In this document: piece after piece, positions 15,185 to 22,932 of the stretch
How the letters are laid out: each line of letters opens with the position of its first letter
Numbering within the stretch: position 1 is the first letter of the stretch
Assembly: GCA_964347915.1 (NCBI GenBank)
Contig: CAYGAM010000021.1
Coordinates: forward strand, 1 to 26,127
Length of the DNA: 26,127 bases
Direction of reading: 5' to 3'
From: CAYGAM01 sp964347915
GTDB lineage: Archaea > Thermoproteota > Nitrososphaeria > Nitrososphaerales > Nitrosopumilaceae
Notes under the pieces: model-generated
The model's database searches: none
What the model was told of the DNA's origin: nothing
What the model saw: only the letters and a program-made list of their open reading frames with translations
Program-made: the position numbers and the translations under genes

Positions 15185-16852
15185 GTGCAGCTGGAAGCGG
15201 CGCTACATGCGGATGCGCGGCTGGACGGCGCCGGATTTATGGAAATTTGCGGACGGAGATGCGATGCATTGACCGGGCTTGAAGCGGCGGGCGTTCCGGA
15301 CAACTATCGGGAGATTCGCACGCTCCGCGACCTTTTCGCTTCGGAGTACAGGTTCATGGATGCAAGAGAGCAGATGAAGCAGAACCTGATGTCAAGGCTT
15401 CAGGTGCGAGGACAGGAATCGAATGCGCGCACTAGCTCGGACGCCGTACTGCCTGGAATAATCGGATATGACGACGATGTCCTGCCCATGGTGTTTAGGG
15501 CCGTCCTTGCAGGGCATGACATCCTGTTTGTAGGACAGATGGGGCAGGCAAAGACAAGGATTGCCCGAGACATGGCCGAAAGCCTGCTGTCGCCCATGCC
15601 GGTAATAGAGCGCAGCCTGACAAACGACTCGCCGTTTGATCTTCCAAAAGCCAGGCTTGCGGAGCTGCTTGACGACAGGGACGGCGAGTCAGGCCCGCAC
15701 TTTTTCATCAGCCCTGAAAGCGAAAAGAGAATCAGGGACAGCGGGCTTGATACGCGCATAGCCTGGGCCGACGGCATCTCGCGGTACAGGTATGTTCTTG
15801 CCACGCCGGATATGTCTGTCAAGGATCTGGTGGGATACATTGACGCGATAAAGATAGCAAAGCAGGGCGTCGAGATGCACCGTATTGAGTCGTATTCTCC
15901 AGGACACCTCATGCAGGCAAAGCACGGCATTTTGTGCATTGACGAGCTTCCAGTGCTTGACCCAAGAAAGCAGGTAGCGCTGCTCTCCGTTCTGCAGGAA
16001 GGAAAGTTTACGACCGGACCGTACCCGGTAACTTTTGAGCCCAGGACAATCTTTCTTGCAACGGCAAATCCGATAGACTATACTCACTCTGGGAGGGTGA
16101 TCGAGCCCCTGTACGACAGGCTCAAGAGCCACATCCACACGCACTATCCTGGTACAGCGCAGGATGAGATGCTGATAATAGCGCAGGAGGCGCATGCATG
16201 CGGCGCCCTGGCGCCTGTTCCTGTTCTCCGCGTGCTTGCATCCCTGGCGCAAAAGATGCGAAAGTCTGACGCAATAAACCAGGAGCGCGGCGTCAGCGCG
16301 AGGCTTGGAATACATGGACTGGAGATCCTGGCCGGCGAGGCGCAAAGATGCAGGCCGGATCACGCGCCGCCGATTCCCAGGCTGACAGACATGCACTGCC
16401 TGGGACAAGTGGCAAAGTTTGAGCTGAGTGCAATTGACGACGACCAAAAGTCCAGAAGCCGGGTGTTTGGCACAATGCTGGAAGACGCCATCAGGGAAAT
16501 GACGCTTGAGGCAGCATCAGGGCTAGAGCAGGATCAGCGCGATCTGATAAGAAAAGAGCTTGCAGAGACGGGGTTTTCAGTATCGCAAAAGATGACATGG
16601 ATATCTTACCAGGAGCGGCTGGAGAAGCACCCGAGCCTGGCAGAGGCGCTGCGCTCCAGGCGCGGCTGGCTGGAATCAATGCAGCAGGACTGGGCGAATC
16701 GGGCGGGGCGGCGCGGCATTGCCGGAGCCGGCCTGACTTTTGAATTAAGGCAGGAGCTGAACGCGCTCCTGCTTGAGATGATCCTGGAGGGACTCTGCCA
16801 TACCTCGCCTAAAATTTTGGACAAGAAGGATCTGGAATATGGCGCGGCATGA
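15185..16852 (+). CDS. MoxR/ChlI-like AAA+ ATPase
   Basis: A 555-aa cytoplasmic AAA+ ATPase of the MoxR/magnesium-chelatase group. Walker A is GQMGQAKT (117-124), Walker B is ILCIDE (D253, E254), sensor 1 lies in LATANPIDY (N295), and the arginine-rich helical lid follows. An LPGIIGYDDDVLPMVFRAV segment precedes the P-loop, as in chelatase-I-like ATPases. The gene overlaps the downstream VWA gene by 14 nt; this AAA+/VWA pairing is the classical chelatase-like arrangement that remodels a target protein or inserts a metal or cofactor. The start given is GTG at 15185, just after an in-frame stop; a TATA-like element near 15143 would give a leader of about 16 nt. An internal start nearer to FMDAREQMKQNL is possible. 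The substrate is unknown. Confidence 0.9.
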   Translation: MQLEAALHADARLDGAGFMEICGRRCDALTGLEAAGVPDNYREIRTLRDLFASEYRFMDAREQMKQNLMSRLQVRGQESNARTSSDAVLPGIIGYDDDVLPMVFRAVLAGHDILFVGQMGQAKTRIARDMAESLLSPMPVIERSLTNDSPFDLPKARLAELLDDRDGESGPHFFISPESEKRIRDSGLDTRIAWADGISRYRYVLATPDMSVKDLVGYIDAIKIAKQGVEMHRIESYSPGHLMQAKHGILCIDELPVLDPRKQVALLSVLQEGKFTTGPYPVTFEPRTIFLATANPIDYTHSGRVIEPLYDRLKSHIHTHYPGTAQDEMLIIAQEAHACGALAPVPVLRVLASLAQKMRKSDAINQERGVSARLGIHGLEILAGEAQRCRPDHAPPIPRLTDMHCLGQVAKFELSAIDDDQKSRSRVFGTMLEDAIREMTLEAASGLEQDQRDLIRKELAETGFSVSQKMTWISYQERLEKHPSLAEALRSRRGWLESMQQDWANRAGRRGIAGAGLTFELRQELNALLLEMILEGLCHTSPKILDKKDLEYGAA

Positions 16853-18119
16853 TATCAGAGAAACAGCATACTTTGCGGAGGATGCGCGCACGCCTGCCAA
16901 GCCTGCAGAAGATCTGGAAAAGATTCTGGACGAGCTGGGAAGGCAGATGGTAAAGGAAAAGACGCCGGCTGCCGAAGATCTAGAGTACATTCTGCAAGAG
17001 TCGTCGGCAGGCCTGCAGGGCGGAAAGGACATGCCGAGGCCAATGACCAAGCTCCTGCAGGAGCGCGGATACGCCAAAGACGGCAAAAGATGGCTTACCG
17101 GCAAGGGGTTTTTTGAGCTCGGCATGCGGATGCTCCAGGATGTATTCCGCAGCCTGAAAGCTCGCGAGCGCGGCGCGCATGAGACTGACTTGTACGGCGA
17201 GGGCGGCGTTGCAGCAGACTCTACCGCTGCAATGGATGAAGGCGGCGATATCTCAAACGTGAGCGTTCCGGCCACTCTGCTGAACGCGGTCATGCGCCAA
17301 AAGACTGCCGGTATTCCCGTGCATCTGGAGCTGTCTGACATGGAAGAGTTTGAGCAGTACCGCGATACGAAAACTGCGGTAGCGTACTGCATCGATCAGA
17401 GCTCCACAATGAGGTACAGATTGGCCGGAGGCGCCAGCAGAATCTCTGCTGCCAAAAAGGCGCTCTGGAGCCTGTATGTGCTGAACCGCAGGTTCTTTCC
17501 AGGGGACGAGGTATTCGCAGTCGGATTCGCGTCGCTGGCTTCCAGAATCAGTCCCGGCGGCATACCTTACCTGGGCACGTATGATGCAAGGGACGACTTT
17601 CTCCACTATACAAATTATCAGGCGGCTCTGCGGCTGGCGCGCAAGCTTCTTCTTCGATCAGCCGCACACAACAAGAGAATTGTCCTGATAACAGACGGCC
17701 AGCCGTCGGCATGTTTTGTGGACAGCGAGGCTCAGCGTAACGAAATAGTCTCTGACAAGCCGTACTCGAATTTTTACGCGCCAAACGAAAAGCTTCTGTC
17801 CAGAATTCTGGATGAAAAGGGCGTCAGCCTCGGTCAGTACCGGGACAAAATCGTCTATTTGTGCTACCGGCACAAAAAGATAGACGGGCGAATAAGCCAG
17901 GCTACCATGCGCGAAGCCGCGCAGTGCCTGAAACGCGGAATAAAAATAGACTCGATAGTGGTAAGCGACGAGGAGGAACTGCTGGGATACATACGAGATT
18001 TTTCGTCCGCACTCGGCGGCAGGATGTATCATATCCGGGATTCCGGAATGGATCGCATCCTGATTGCTGACTATGTGCGGGGCGCCACAAAAATTTTAAG
18101 CCGCGCCGGCGCTATATGA
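16839..18119 (+). CDS. VWA-domain protein, partner of the AAA+ ATPase
   Basis: A 426-aa protein with a helical N-terminal half (about 1-170, charged) and a C-terminal von Willebrand factor A domain. The MIDAS motif is DQSST (186-190), with Thr in place of the usual last Ser of DxSxS. The remaining MIDAS elements are the Thr in HYTNYQAAL and Asp286 in LITDGQPS. This layout resembles the VWA partner of actinobacterial and archaeal ChlI/MoxR-like ATPases, where the VWA domain docks the target to the ATPase ring. The ATG at 16839 lies within the end of the upstream gene, with GGAT upstream, indicating translational coupling. A small winged-helix-like gene starts 5 nt downstream. The physical target is not evident. 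Confidence 0.9.
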   Translation: MARHDIRETAYFAEDARTPAKPAEDLEKILDELGRQMVKEKTPAAEDLEYILQESSAGLQGGKDMPRPMTKLLQERGYAKDGKRWLTGKGFFELGMRMLQDVFRSLKARERGAHETDLYGEGGVAADSTAAMDEGGDISNVSVPATLLNAVMRQKTAGIPVHLELSDMEEFEQYRDTKTAVAYCIDQSSTMRYRLAGGASRISAAKKALWSLYVLNRRFFPGDEVFAVGFASLASRISPGGIPYLGTYDARDDFLHYTNYQAALRLARKLLLRSAAHNKRIVLITDGQPSACFVDSEAQRNEIVSDKPYSNFYAPNEKLLSRILDEKGVSLGQYRDKIVYLCYRHKKIDGRISQATMREAAQCLKRGIKIDSIVVSDEEELLGYIRDFSSALGGRMYHIRDSGMDRILIADYVRGATKILSRAGAI

Positions 18120-18123
18120 TACG

Positions 18124-18426
18124 ATGGAAGAGTACGATGCGGAAAAAGTTGTCGCATGCATGTTTGACCCTTCGACATCCGGCATTCTTGCAAGGCTGGA
18201 AGACGGACCCAAGGCGCTCTCGCTGCTTGCTGCCGAGTCCGGCATGAGCGAAGGGCAGATTCTGGAAAGCATGTCGTACCTGCTAGAGCACAAGTTTGTC
18301 GCGCTCCAAGACGGCGGCAAGACGCTTGCAGCCGACGGCGACAAGCTTGCATCCATAGTGGAAGGAAGCGAGAGCTTTGACGGCGCAGTGGACAGCCTGA
18401 CCACAATGGACAGCTACCTCAACTGA
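18124..18426 (+). CDS. Small winged-helix-like protein, 100 aa
   Basis: A soluble acidic protein whose central part (SGILARLEDGPKALSLLAAE, then GMSEGQILESMSYLLEHKFV) has the helix spacing of a compact winged helix-turn-helix of the ArsR-like kind, ending in a short beta-like LQDGGKTLAADGDKL. There are no cysteines suited to metal sensing apart from one near the N-terminus. It is the third gene of the AAA+/VWA operon, 4 nt after the VWA stop, so it is probably co-expressed with it and could be a regulator or adaptor of the complex. The remaining C-terminal ~25 residues are acidic and likely flexible. Function unassigned. Confidence 0.78.
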   Translation: MEEYDAEKVVACMFDPSTSGILARLEDGPKALSLLAAESGMSEGQILESMSYLLEHKFVALQDGGKTLAADGDKLASIVEGSESFDGAVDSLTTMDSYLN

Positions 18427-18449
18427 CTGCGCTGCGAATCAGGCGCGCA

Positions 18450-18469
18450 CGGCGCCATTTTTTGCGCCG
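18450..18469. terminator. Convergent hairpin with T6 in the loop
   Basis: CGGCGC (18450-18455) pairs with GCGCCG (18464-18469) across a CATTTTTT loop. It lies between the convergent ends of the AAA/VWA operon and the membrane protein gene. Archaeal termination depends mainly on T-runs, so the T6 may act directly. Confidence 0.5.
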
Positions 18470-18474
18470 GATAT

Positions 18475-18975
18475 CTATCTTAGCTGGCGGCGTCGCTTAA
18501 AGCCGTATGCTGCCAGGGCGCCCATTGCAACCAGTCCCATCAGCACTACATAAAAGCCGATAACGCCGATTGCAAGAGTGCTCTGGTCCGGCAAGTGGCC
18601 CAGGACGCCTATCACCTCGCTCTCTGCGCCCGCGTTGCCTATTACCAGCCTGTATGATCCGGTCTCAATTATATCAAACACTTCCTCGTGAGTCTCTTTG
18701 GCTATGCCGGCTTCAAGTATCTTGATGTCAAGCGGATCGTACAAGCTTGCAGTAACCTGCGTGTCCTCAAAGTTCATTATCTGCACCACGTACACTCCCG
18801 TTTCGCTGACATCCGCGTCCAACTCTGCTGAAATCTCCAGCGCGCTCTGCTGTCCTATGATGCCGGTGCCTGTTGCAAGGTCGGCTGTCACGAGCTGCGA
18901 GCCGTAAAAAGAGAGTACCAGGCCTGCCGCCAGGAGCGCTACCGCAGCTGCAAGCATGGGTGCCGTCTTGCCCAT
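18475..18975 (-). CDS. Membrane-anchored extracytoplasmic protein, 166 aa, unknown function
   Basis: Two hydrophobic segments, AAAVALLAAGLVLSFYG near the N-terminus and LAIGVIGFYVVLMGLVAMGA near the C-terminus, flank a soluble, beta-rich domain of about 100 residues (SALEISAELDADVSETGVYV ... GSYRLVIGN), probably outside the cell. A basic KRRRQLR tail fits a cytoplasmic C-terminus. Upstream in-frame codons exist, but the ATG at 18973-18975 has a TATA box (18997-19005) centred 26 nt before it, and it places a short positive MGKT before the first membrane helix. It diverges from the multicopper oxidase operon. I do not recognise a named family; the domain could be an Ig-like or CARDB-like fold. 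Confidence 0.75.
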   Translation of the reverse strand: MGKTAPMLAAAVALLAAGLVLSFYGSQLVTADLATGTGIIGQQSALEISAELDADVSETGVYVVQIMNFEDTQVTASLYDPLDIKILEAGIAKETHEEVFDIIETGSYRLVIGNAGAESEVIGVLGHLPDQSTLAIGVIGFYVVLMGLVAMGALAAYGFKRRRQLR

Positions 18976-18996
18976 GCATTGCGCAGGGCGCGGACT

Positions 18997-19005
18997 GAAT
19001 AAAAA
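18997..19005 (-). promoter_or_regulatory. TATA box for the membrane-anchored protein
   Basis: TTTTTATTC on the minus strand, centred 26 nt upstream of the ATG at 18975; it sets the start and predicts a leaderless transcript. Confidence 0.6.
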
Positions 19006-19057
19006 CTGAATGCCGCTGTGCATTTGCCGGCATGGGCTTGCGGGAATGTCAGCCAAA

Positions 19058-19113
19058 GTTAGCCTGCTGCAATAAATTTAGCCTTATGCAAAAAAGTTAG
19101 ACTAGGCTAAATT
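19058..19113. promoter_or_regulatory. Three TTAG boxes at 19-bp spacing with DtxR-like palindrome, MCO-ZIP operator candidate
   Basis: TTAG occurs at 19059, 19078 and 19097, each exactly 19 bp apart. The first two copies continue as TTAGCCT, then TGCAA. The third is the near-perfect palindrome TTAGACTAGGCTAA (19097-19110), abutting the TATA box. In addition AATTTAGCC (19075-19083) and GGCTAAATT (19105-19113) form a perfect inverted repeat. DtxR/IdeR-family metal-dependent repressors bind 19-bp sites built from TTAG/CTAA half sites. Given the metal transporter downstream, a metal-responsive operator array is likely; the regulator is inferred. Confidence 0.6.
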
Positions 19114-19121
19114 TTATATAA
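19112..19121 (+). promoter_or_regulatory. TATA box for the multicopper oxidase-ZIP operon
   Basis: TTTTATATAA centred near 19117, 26-29 nt before the ATG at 19146. It directly follows the TTAGACTAGGCTAA palindrome, so repressor binding there would block TBP/TFB. Confidence 0.7.
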
Positions 19122-19145
19122 GCCGCAGCGGCATCGTGCATTGCA

Positions 19146-20174
19146 ATGCATTCTCCCAGGACGCCGGCTGTCATGGCGGTCGCGCTGGCGGCCGTTCTTG
19201 CGGGCTTTGCCGCAATGATGCTTGTTCCGCAGTCTGAGGCTCAGAACGCAGAACAGACGTTTGTAACTCATTCGGGCGGGGTGATAACGACAAGCGGCGA
19301 CGTGCTGGATCCCGTATATGCCGTATCCACGGTGGAGTTTGATCCTGATCAGTATCTTCGCGAGTTTCACTACGGCAGGACATCCGTTCTTGAGGATGGA
19401 ACCGTGCTGCGGGAGTTTACAATAGTGGCCGATGATCGCCTTGTGCAGGAGATATCGCCGGGCGTCTTCTTTAACGTGTGGACATTCAACGGAACGGTTC
19501 CAGGACCCACAATCCGGGCCACGGAGGGGGATATCGTGCGGATACATTTCATCAACAACGGCTCCAAGCCGCACACAATGCACTTTCACGGAATACACGC
19601 TGCCGACATGGACGGAGTATTTGAGATTGTAGGGGCCGGCGGCGGACAGTTTGTCTACGAGTTTGTGGCAGGGCCTGTAGGAGTGCATCCGTACCACTGC
19701 CATGTCATGCCGCTTGAGGAGCATATTGCGCGCGGGCTGTACGGCGTGTACATTGTGGACCCGAAAGAGCCCAGGCCGCCGGCTGACGAGATGGTGATGG
19801 TTCTGAACGGATTTGACACAGACTTTGACGCGGAAAACAACTTTTACGCTGCAAACACTGTCCCGTTTTACTACCAGCACCATCCGATACAAATCGGAAC
19901 AGGCGATCTGGTCAGGGTGTACGTAGTCAACATGGTGGAGTTTGATCCCATAAACAACCTGCACCTGCACGGCAACCTGTACTATTATTATCCTACCGGG
20001 ACATCGACCGTTCCGTCGTTTTATACGGACATGATCACGCTGTCGCAGACGGAACGTGGAATAATCGAGTTTGCGTACGACTTTCCCGGCAAATACCTCT
20101 TTCATGCCCACAAGGTAGAATTTTCGGAAAAAGGCTGGTCGGGACTGTTCCTGGTTCAGGATGAGGGCGCATGA
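19146..20174 (+). CDS. Two-domain multicopper oxidase, secreted
   Basis: A 342-aa extracytoplasmic copper oxidase with an N-terminal signal segment (VMAVALAAVLAGFAAMMLV). Domain 1 carries the type 1 copper ligands H143, C185 and H193, plus the trinuclear His pairs H146/H148 and H184/H186. Domain 2 contributes H273/H275 and H320/H322 but has no type 1 Cys (Ala321 lies in its place). Type 1 copper only in domain 1 fits the two-domain class usually called type C. The axial position after H193 is Leu198, not Met, as in high-potential laccases. The substrate could be a metal ion, a phenol or a nitrogen intermediate. Its ZIP-transporter partner and metal-box promoter point to metal homeostasis. It starts essentially leaderless and runs straight into the transporter gene. 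Confidence 0.92.
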   Translation: MHSPRTPAVMAVALAAVLAGFAAMMLVPQSEAQNAEQTFVTHSGGVITTSGDVLDPVYAVSTVEFDPDQYLREFHYGRTSVLEDGTVLREFTIVADDRLVQEISPGVFFNVWTFNGTVPGPTIRATEGDIVRIHFINNGSKPHTMHFHGIHAADMDGVFEIVGAGGGQFVYEFVAGPVGVHPYHCHVMPLEEHIARGLYGVYIVDPKEPRPPADEMVMVLNGFDTDFDAENNFYAANTVPFYYQHHPIQIGTGDLVRVYVVNMVEFDPINNLHLHGNLYYYYPTGTSTVPSFYTDMITLSQTERGIIEFAYDFPGKYLFHAHKVEFSEKGWSGLFLVQDEGA

Positions 20175-20175
20175 C

Positions 20176-21330
20176 ATGCAAAAAGATTCAAAGATTAGGC
20201 TTGCGGCAAGCGGCATCGCACCGCTTGCGCTGACATTTGTACTGGCAGCGTACCTTTTGGGGCCTGGATCGCAGATACTTGACCTGGGCGTCCCGCTTCC
20301 TGAAGTTACGATAGAGCGAATCGATTTTGCAGAATCTGAAATTCGGGCGACTGTCCGAAATACCGGAACAATTCCGGTTGAAATAGCCGTGGCCGACGTA
20401 AACGACAGGATACAGCCCGCCGCAATCGAGCCCGACAAGTCGCTTGAAAGGTACGAGACCGCGGTAGTGCGGATACCGTACGAATGGAATGTGGCAGAGC
20501 CGTACGTTGTCGGAGTTACAACGGACGACGGGACGCGGTTTGAGAGGGCGGTAGAGGCAGCCGCTCCAGCGCTTGAGCCTGGCTGGGAATTGGCGGCTTC
20601 GTTTGCCGTAATCGGGACTTTTGTCGGCGTTGTTCCGGTAATCATCGGAATGCTCTGGCTGCCGTTTGTTCGAAGGCTGGGCAGCAGCAGGTACGGCTTT
20701 TTTCTTGCGCTGACGGCCGGCCTGCTGCTCTTTCTTGCAATCGACTCGACTGAGGAGGCGCTGGAGATTTCAAGCGAGAGCATTGCCGGAAGCTTCAACG
20801 GAGTTTTGCTCATCTCTACCGTTGTGCTGCTGTCGTTTTTGGGATTGTACTATGCGTCGGGCGCGATCTCCAAGTCAAAGTCGGCGGGACCGGCGGCCGT
20901 TGCCCTGATGGTGGCAGTCGGAATAGGGCTGCATAATTTTGGAGAGGGGCTTGCAATAGGCGCGTCTGTCGTGCTGGGTTCCGCCGCATTCTCTGCGTTT
21001 CTGATAGTCGGGTTTGCCCTGCACAATACAACGGAAGGGCTTGCAATTGCAGCTCCTGCGTCCAAAGCCAGAACATCGTTGCTGCGGCTGGGCGGGCTAG
21101 CGGCCGTTGCCGGCACTCCGGCAATATTCGGCGCATGGATGGGCGGCTTTGCATACTCGCCGTTTGCGTCGGTGATATTTCTGTCCGTAGGGACGGGGGC
21201 AATCCTCCAGGTTATCGCGCTCGTCCTCAAATGGATGCGCGATGAAGCCGGAGGGCTGTCCAGCGGCGCCGCCGCTGCCGGCTTTGCAGCAGGAATGCTT
21301 GTCATGTATCTTACCAGCATTCTTGTATGA
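20176..21330 (+). CDS. ZIP-family metal transporter with N-terminal extracytoplasmic domain
   Basis: Polytopic membrane protein (384 aa) for import of divalent metal ions (Zn, Fe or Mn). The metal-binding helices carry HNFGEG (253-258) and HNTTEG (283-288), the paired His/Glu signatures of ZIP helices IV and V. Unlike minimal ZIPs, it has an extra N-terminal hydrophobic segment (SGIAPLALTFVLAAYLL) followed by about 95 residues of probable beta-sandwich domain before the core. The ATG at 20176, one base after the oxidase stop, is preferred: GAGGG lies 8-13 nt upstream. An ATG at 20161 would overlap the oxidase gene. It forms an operon with the secreted oxidase, so oxidation outside and transport across the membrane may be coupled. 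Confidence 0.9.
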   Translation: MQKDSKIRLAASGIAPLALTFVLAAYLLGPGSQILDLGVPLPEVTIERIDFAESEIRATVRNTGTIPVEIAVADVNDRIQPAAIEPDKSLERYETAVVRIPYEWNVAEPYVVGVTTDDGTRFERAVEAAAPALEPGWELAASFAVIGTFVGVVPVIIGMLWLPFVRRLGSSRYGFFLALTAGLLLFLAIDSTEEALEISSESIAGSFNGVLLISTVVLLSFLGLYYASGAISKSKSAGPAAVALMVAVGIGLHNFGEGLAIGASVVLGSAAFSAFLIVGFALHNTTEGLAIAAPASKARTSLLRLGGLAAVAGTPAIFGAWMGGFAYSPFASVIFLSVGTGAILQVIALVLKWMRDEAGGLSSGAAAAGFAAGMLVMYLTSILV

Positions 21331-21494
21331 GCTGTTGCAGGCCGCTGTCCTGCATGACGCACGGCATGCCCCTGGCAGCGCCGCTTTCGCATTTTGAATC
21401 GGACAGGCGCTGCGGGCAGACTGCACGGCTCCATTCCGCCTCATTGTTTTGCAGAGCCTGCGCGATGCTGTCCTGACTGCAGACTCGGAATCGC

Positions 21495-21878
21495 TTGCGC
21501 GCTTGTCATATTCTGTCCAGAATTTGGACGGCCGAATCTTATGAGCCGCAGCCGCGCATGCCAAGAAAGTTGCGGGACGGAGCTCTTCTCTCTGCAGGTT
21601 CGGGAGCCTTGCTTGTGGGCAAATTCAGTTCCGCATACTGTGCGTTTTCGCCTGGGGCAGCCGGCATGCATCGGGAGAACAGCGTCTTTAGAGGTGCTAT
21701 GAGAGCGCTGAATGCTCCGATAATCTCCTCGCTCTCAATAATGCCGCTGGCAGGCGGAAACTCCAAAGCGTCTGTTCTGGCACTGGAATCTCTCGTAATA
21801 GCTTTGAACCTGTGCGCGTGCTTGGCATCTCCTGCTGCCTCTACAATCGTCATATTCCAGCGACTCAGGCGAAATTAA
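21495..21878 (+). pseudogene. Decayed CFI-box gene copy
   Basis: The plus-strand frame from about 21530 aligns along its length with the C-terminal half of the intact CFI-box protein just downstream. KLRDGALLSAGSGALL parallels EIRDNTLFSTASGATF, YCAFSP parallels YYSFSP, HRENSVFRGAMRAL parallels ERENPLFRDAVRAL, and SLSIMPLA parallels TLSIMTLA. The Cys-Leu-Ile box is lost (only I-W-T-A-E remains), the N-terminal domain is missing, and the conserved AEEGSE has become AGGNSK. No promoter is visible. It ends in TAA at 21876-21878, 87 bp before the start of the intact gene. This is a tandem duplicate in decay, not a functional gene. Confidence 0.75.
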
Positions 21879-21935
21879 TCTGATTCTACTGTGGAATCTT
21901 GAGGCATTCTGCGAACTAAACTTACGTAATATAGA

Positions 21936-21944
21936 CATATATAG
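21936..21944 (+). promoter_or_regulatory. TATA box for the intact CFI-box gene
   Basis: CATATATAG centred 26 nt upstream of the ATG at 21966, predicting a leaderless transcript. Confidence 0.7.
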
Positions 21945-21965
21945 CAAATTGCACTTTATGCCCAT

Positions 21966-22922
21966 ATGAGAAGCGCGGGATACCTCGGACTAGTCATTTT
22001 GTCAATAACTCTTGTTTCATACGGATTGAGCGGCGCATATGCGCAGCAGACGGAATATCCGCTTGTCGTAACCACTGACAAGTCCACTTACACTACAGGG
22101 GACAGAATTGAGGTGTCCGGCGTGGTAAACAAACCGGGCACAATACCCAATCCTGTCGTAATCCAGATTCAATTGTCTGGCGATGTCCCCAAGCTCATCG
22201 CCGTGGATCAGATGTCTGTGGCAGAGGACGGTACATTCTCTACCACAATTTCTCCTGGAGGCAAGCTATGGGCCACTGGCAATTATGAGATACAGGCAAC
22301 GTATGGCAGCCAGCCTGCGTATGCCGACTTTGTATTCGTTGTAGAGGGCGAAGAGGAAGAGGCGCCTACTAAACCCGCACCATCCGAGCCCGTAGTGCCG
22401 GATGTTGTAGACGAGGAGCCGGAGACTGTAGAACTAGAGACTCTTGAGCTGCCGGAATCGGAGCCTGAGCCTGTAGCCGCAGAGCCGGAATCTTCAGATG
22501 ACAGCGGCTGCCTGATTGCAACGGCTGCGTACGGAAGCGAGCTTGCGCCCCAGGTGCAACTCTTGAGAGAGATTCGCGATAACACGCTCTTCTCCACTGC
22601 GTCGGGCGCAACATTCATGGAATCATTCAACGGCATCTACTATTCATTCTCGCCTGCAATAGCGGACATGGAGCGTGAAAACCCCCTCTTCCGCGATGCA
22701 GTAAGAGCGTTGATTGCTCCAATGCTGTCTACGCTTTCAATAATGACGCTTGCAGAAGAAGGCTCCGAGTTTCATGTGCTGGGACTCGGCATGCTGGTAA
22801 TAGCGCTGAATCTTGCAGCATATGTTGCAGCGCCATTGGCCGGCGTCATAGTGCTTGGGCGCCTGCTAAAATCCAAAATGCCGGCGCTGCGCATCCTGCA
22901 ACCGGCTGATTCTAAAGTATAG
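21966..22922 (+). CDS. Secreted CFI-box protein with N-terminal beta domain, 318 aa
   Basis: The signal peptide (LGLVILSITLVSYGLSGAYA) is followed by a beta-sandwich domain at about 28-125 (YPLVVTTDKSTYTTGDRIEV, typical of archaeal surface Ig-like or macroglobulin-like domains). A Pro/Glu/Val-rich linker (about 128-178) follows, then the box SGCLIATAAYGSELAPQVQL with Cys182, the conserved helical block ending TLAEEGSEFH, and a hydrophobic C-terminal segment before LLKSK. The product is probably displayed outside the cell and anchored by the C-terminus. The conserved single Cys suggests a processing or attachment site, but this is unproven. It shares the C-terminal module with the protein at 13497-14360 while the N-terminal domains are unrelated. 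The start is supported by the TATA box. Confidence 0.85.
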   Translation: MRSAGYLGLVILSITLVSYGLSGAYAQQTEYPLVVTTDKSTYTTGDRIEVSGVVNKPGTIPNPVVIQIQLSGDVPKLIAVDQMSVAEDGTFSTTISPGGKLWATGNYEIQATYGSQPAYADFVFVVEGEEEEAPTKPAPSEPVVPDVVDEEPETVELETLELPESEPEPVAAEPESSDDSGCLIATAAYGSELAPQVQLLREIRDNTLFSTASGATFMESFNGIYYSFSPAIADMERENPLFRDAVRALIAPMLSTLSIMTLAEEGSEFHVLGLGMLVIALNLAAYVAAPLAGVIVLGRLLKSKMPALRILQPADSKV

Positions 22923-22932
22923 TATTCCTAAA

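Noticed and set aside
20190..20204. TTAGGCTT-like word at the start of the ZIP gene
   Set aside because: It lies inside the coding region, lacks the palindrome and phasing of the upstream boxes, and is explained by codons for I-R-L-A.
19107..20813. 568-aa minus-strand open frame opposite the multicopper oxidase and ZIP genes
   Set aside because: It is the antisense of two genes with complete catalytic motifs. Its composition is Ser/Ala/Arg/Val-rich without domains, a result of GC-biased codon use.
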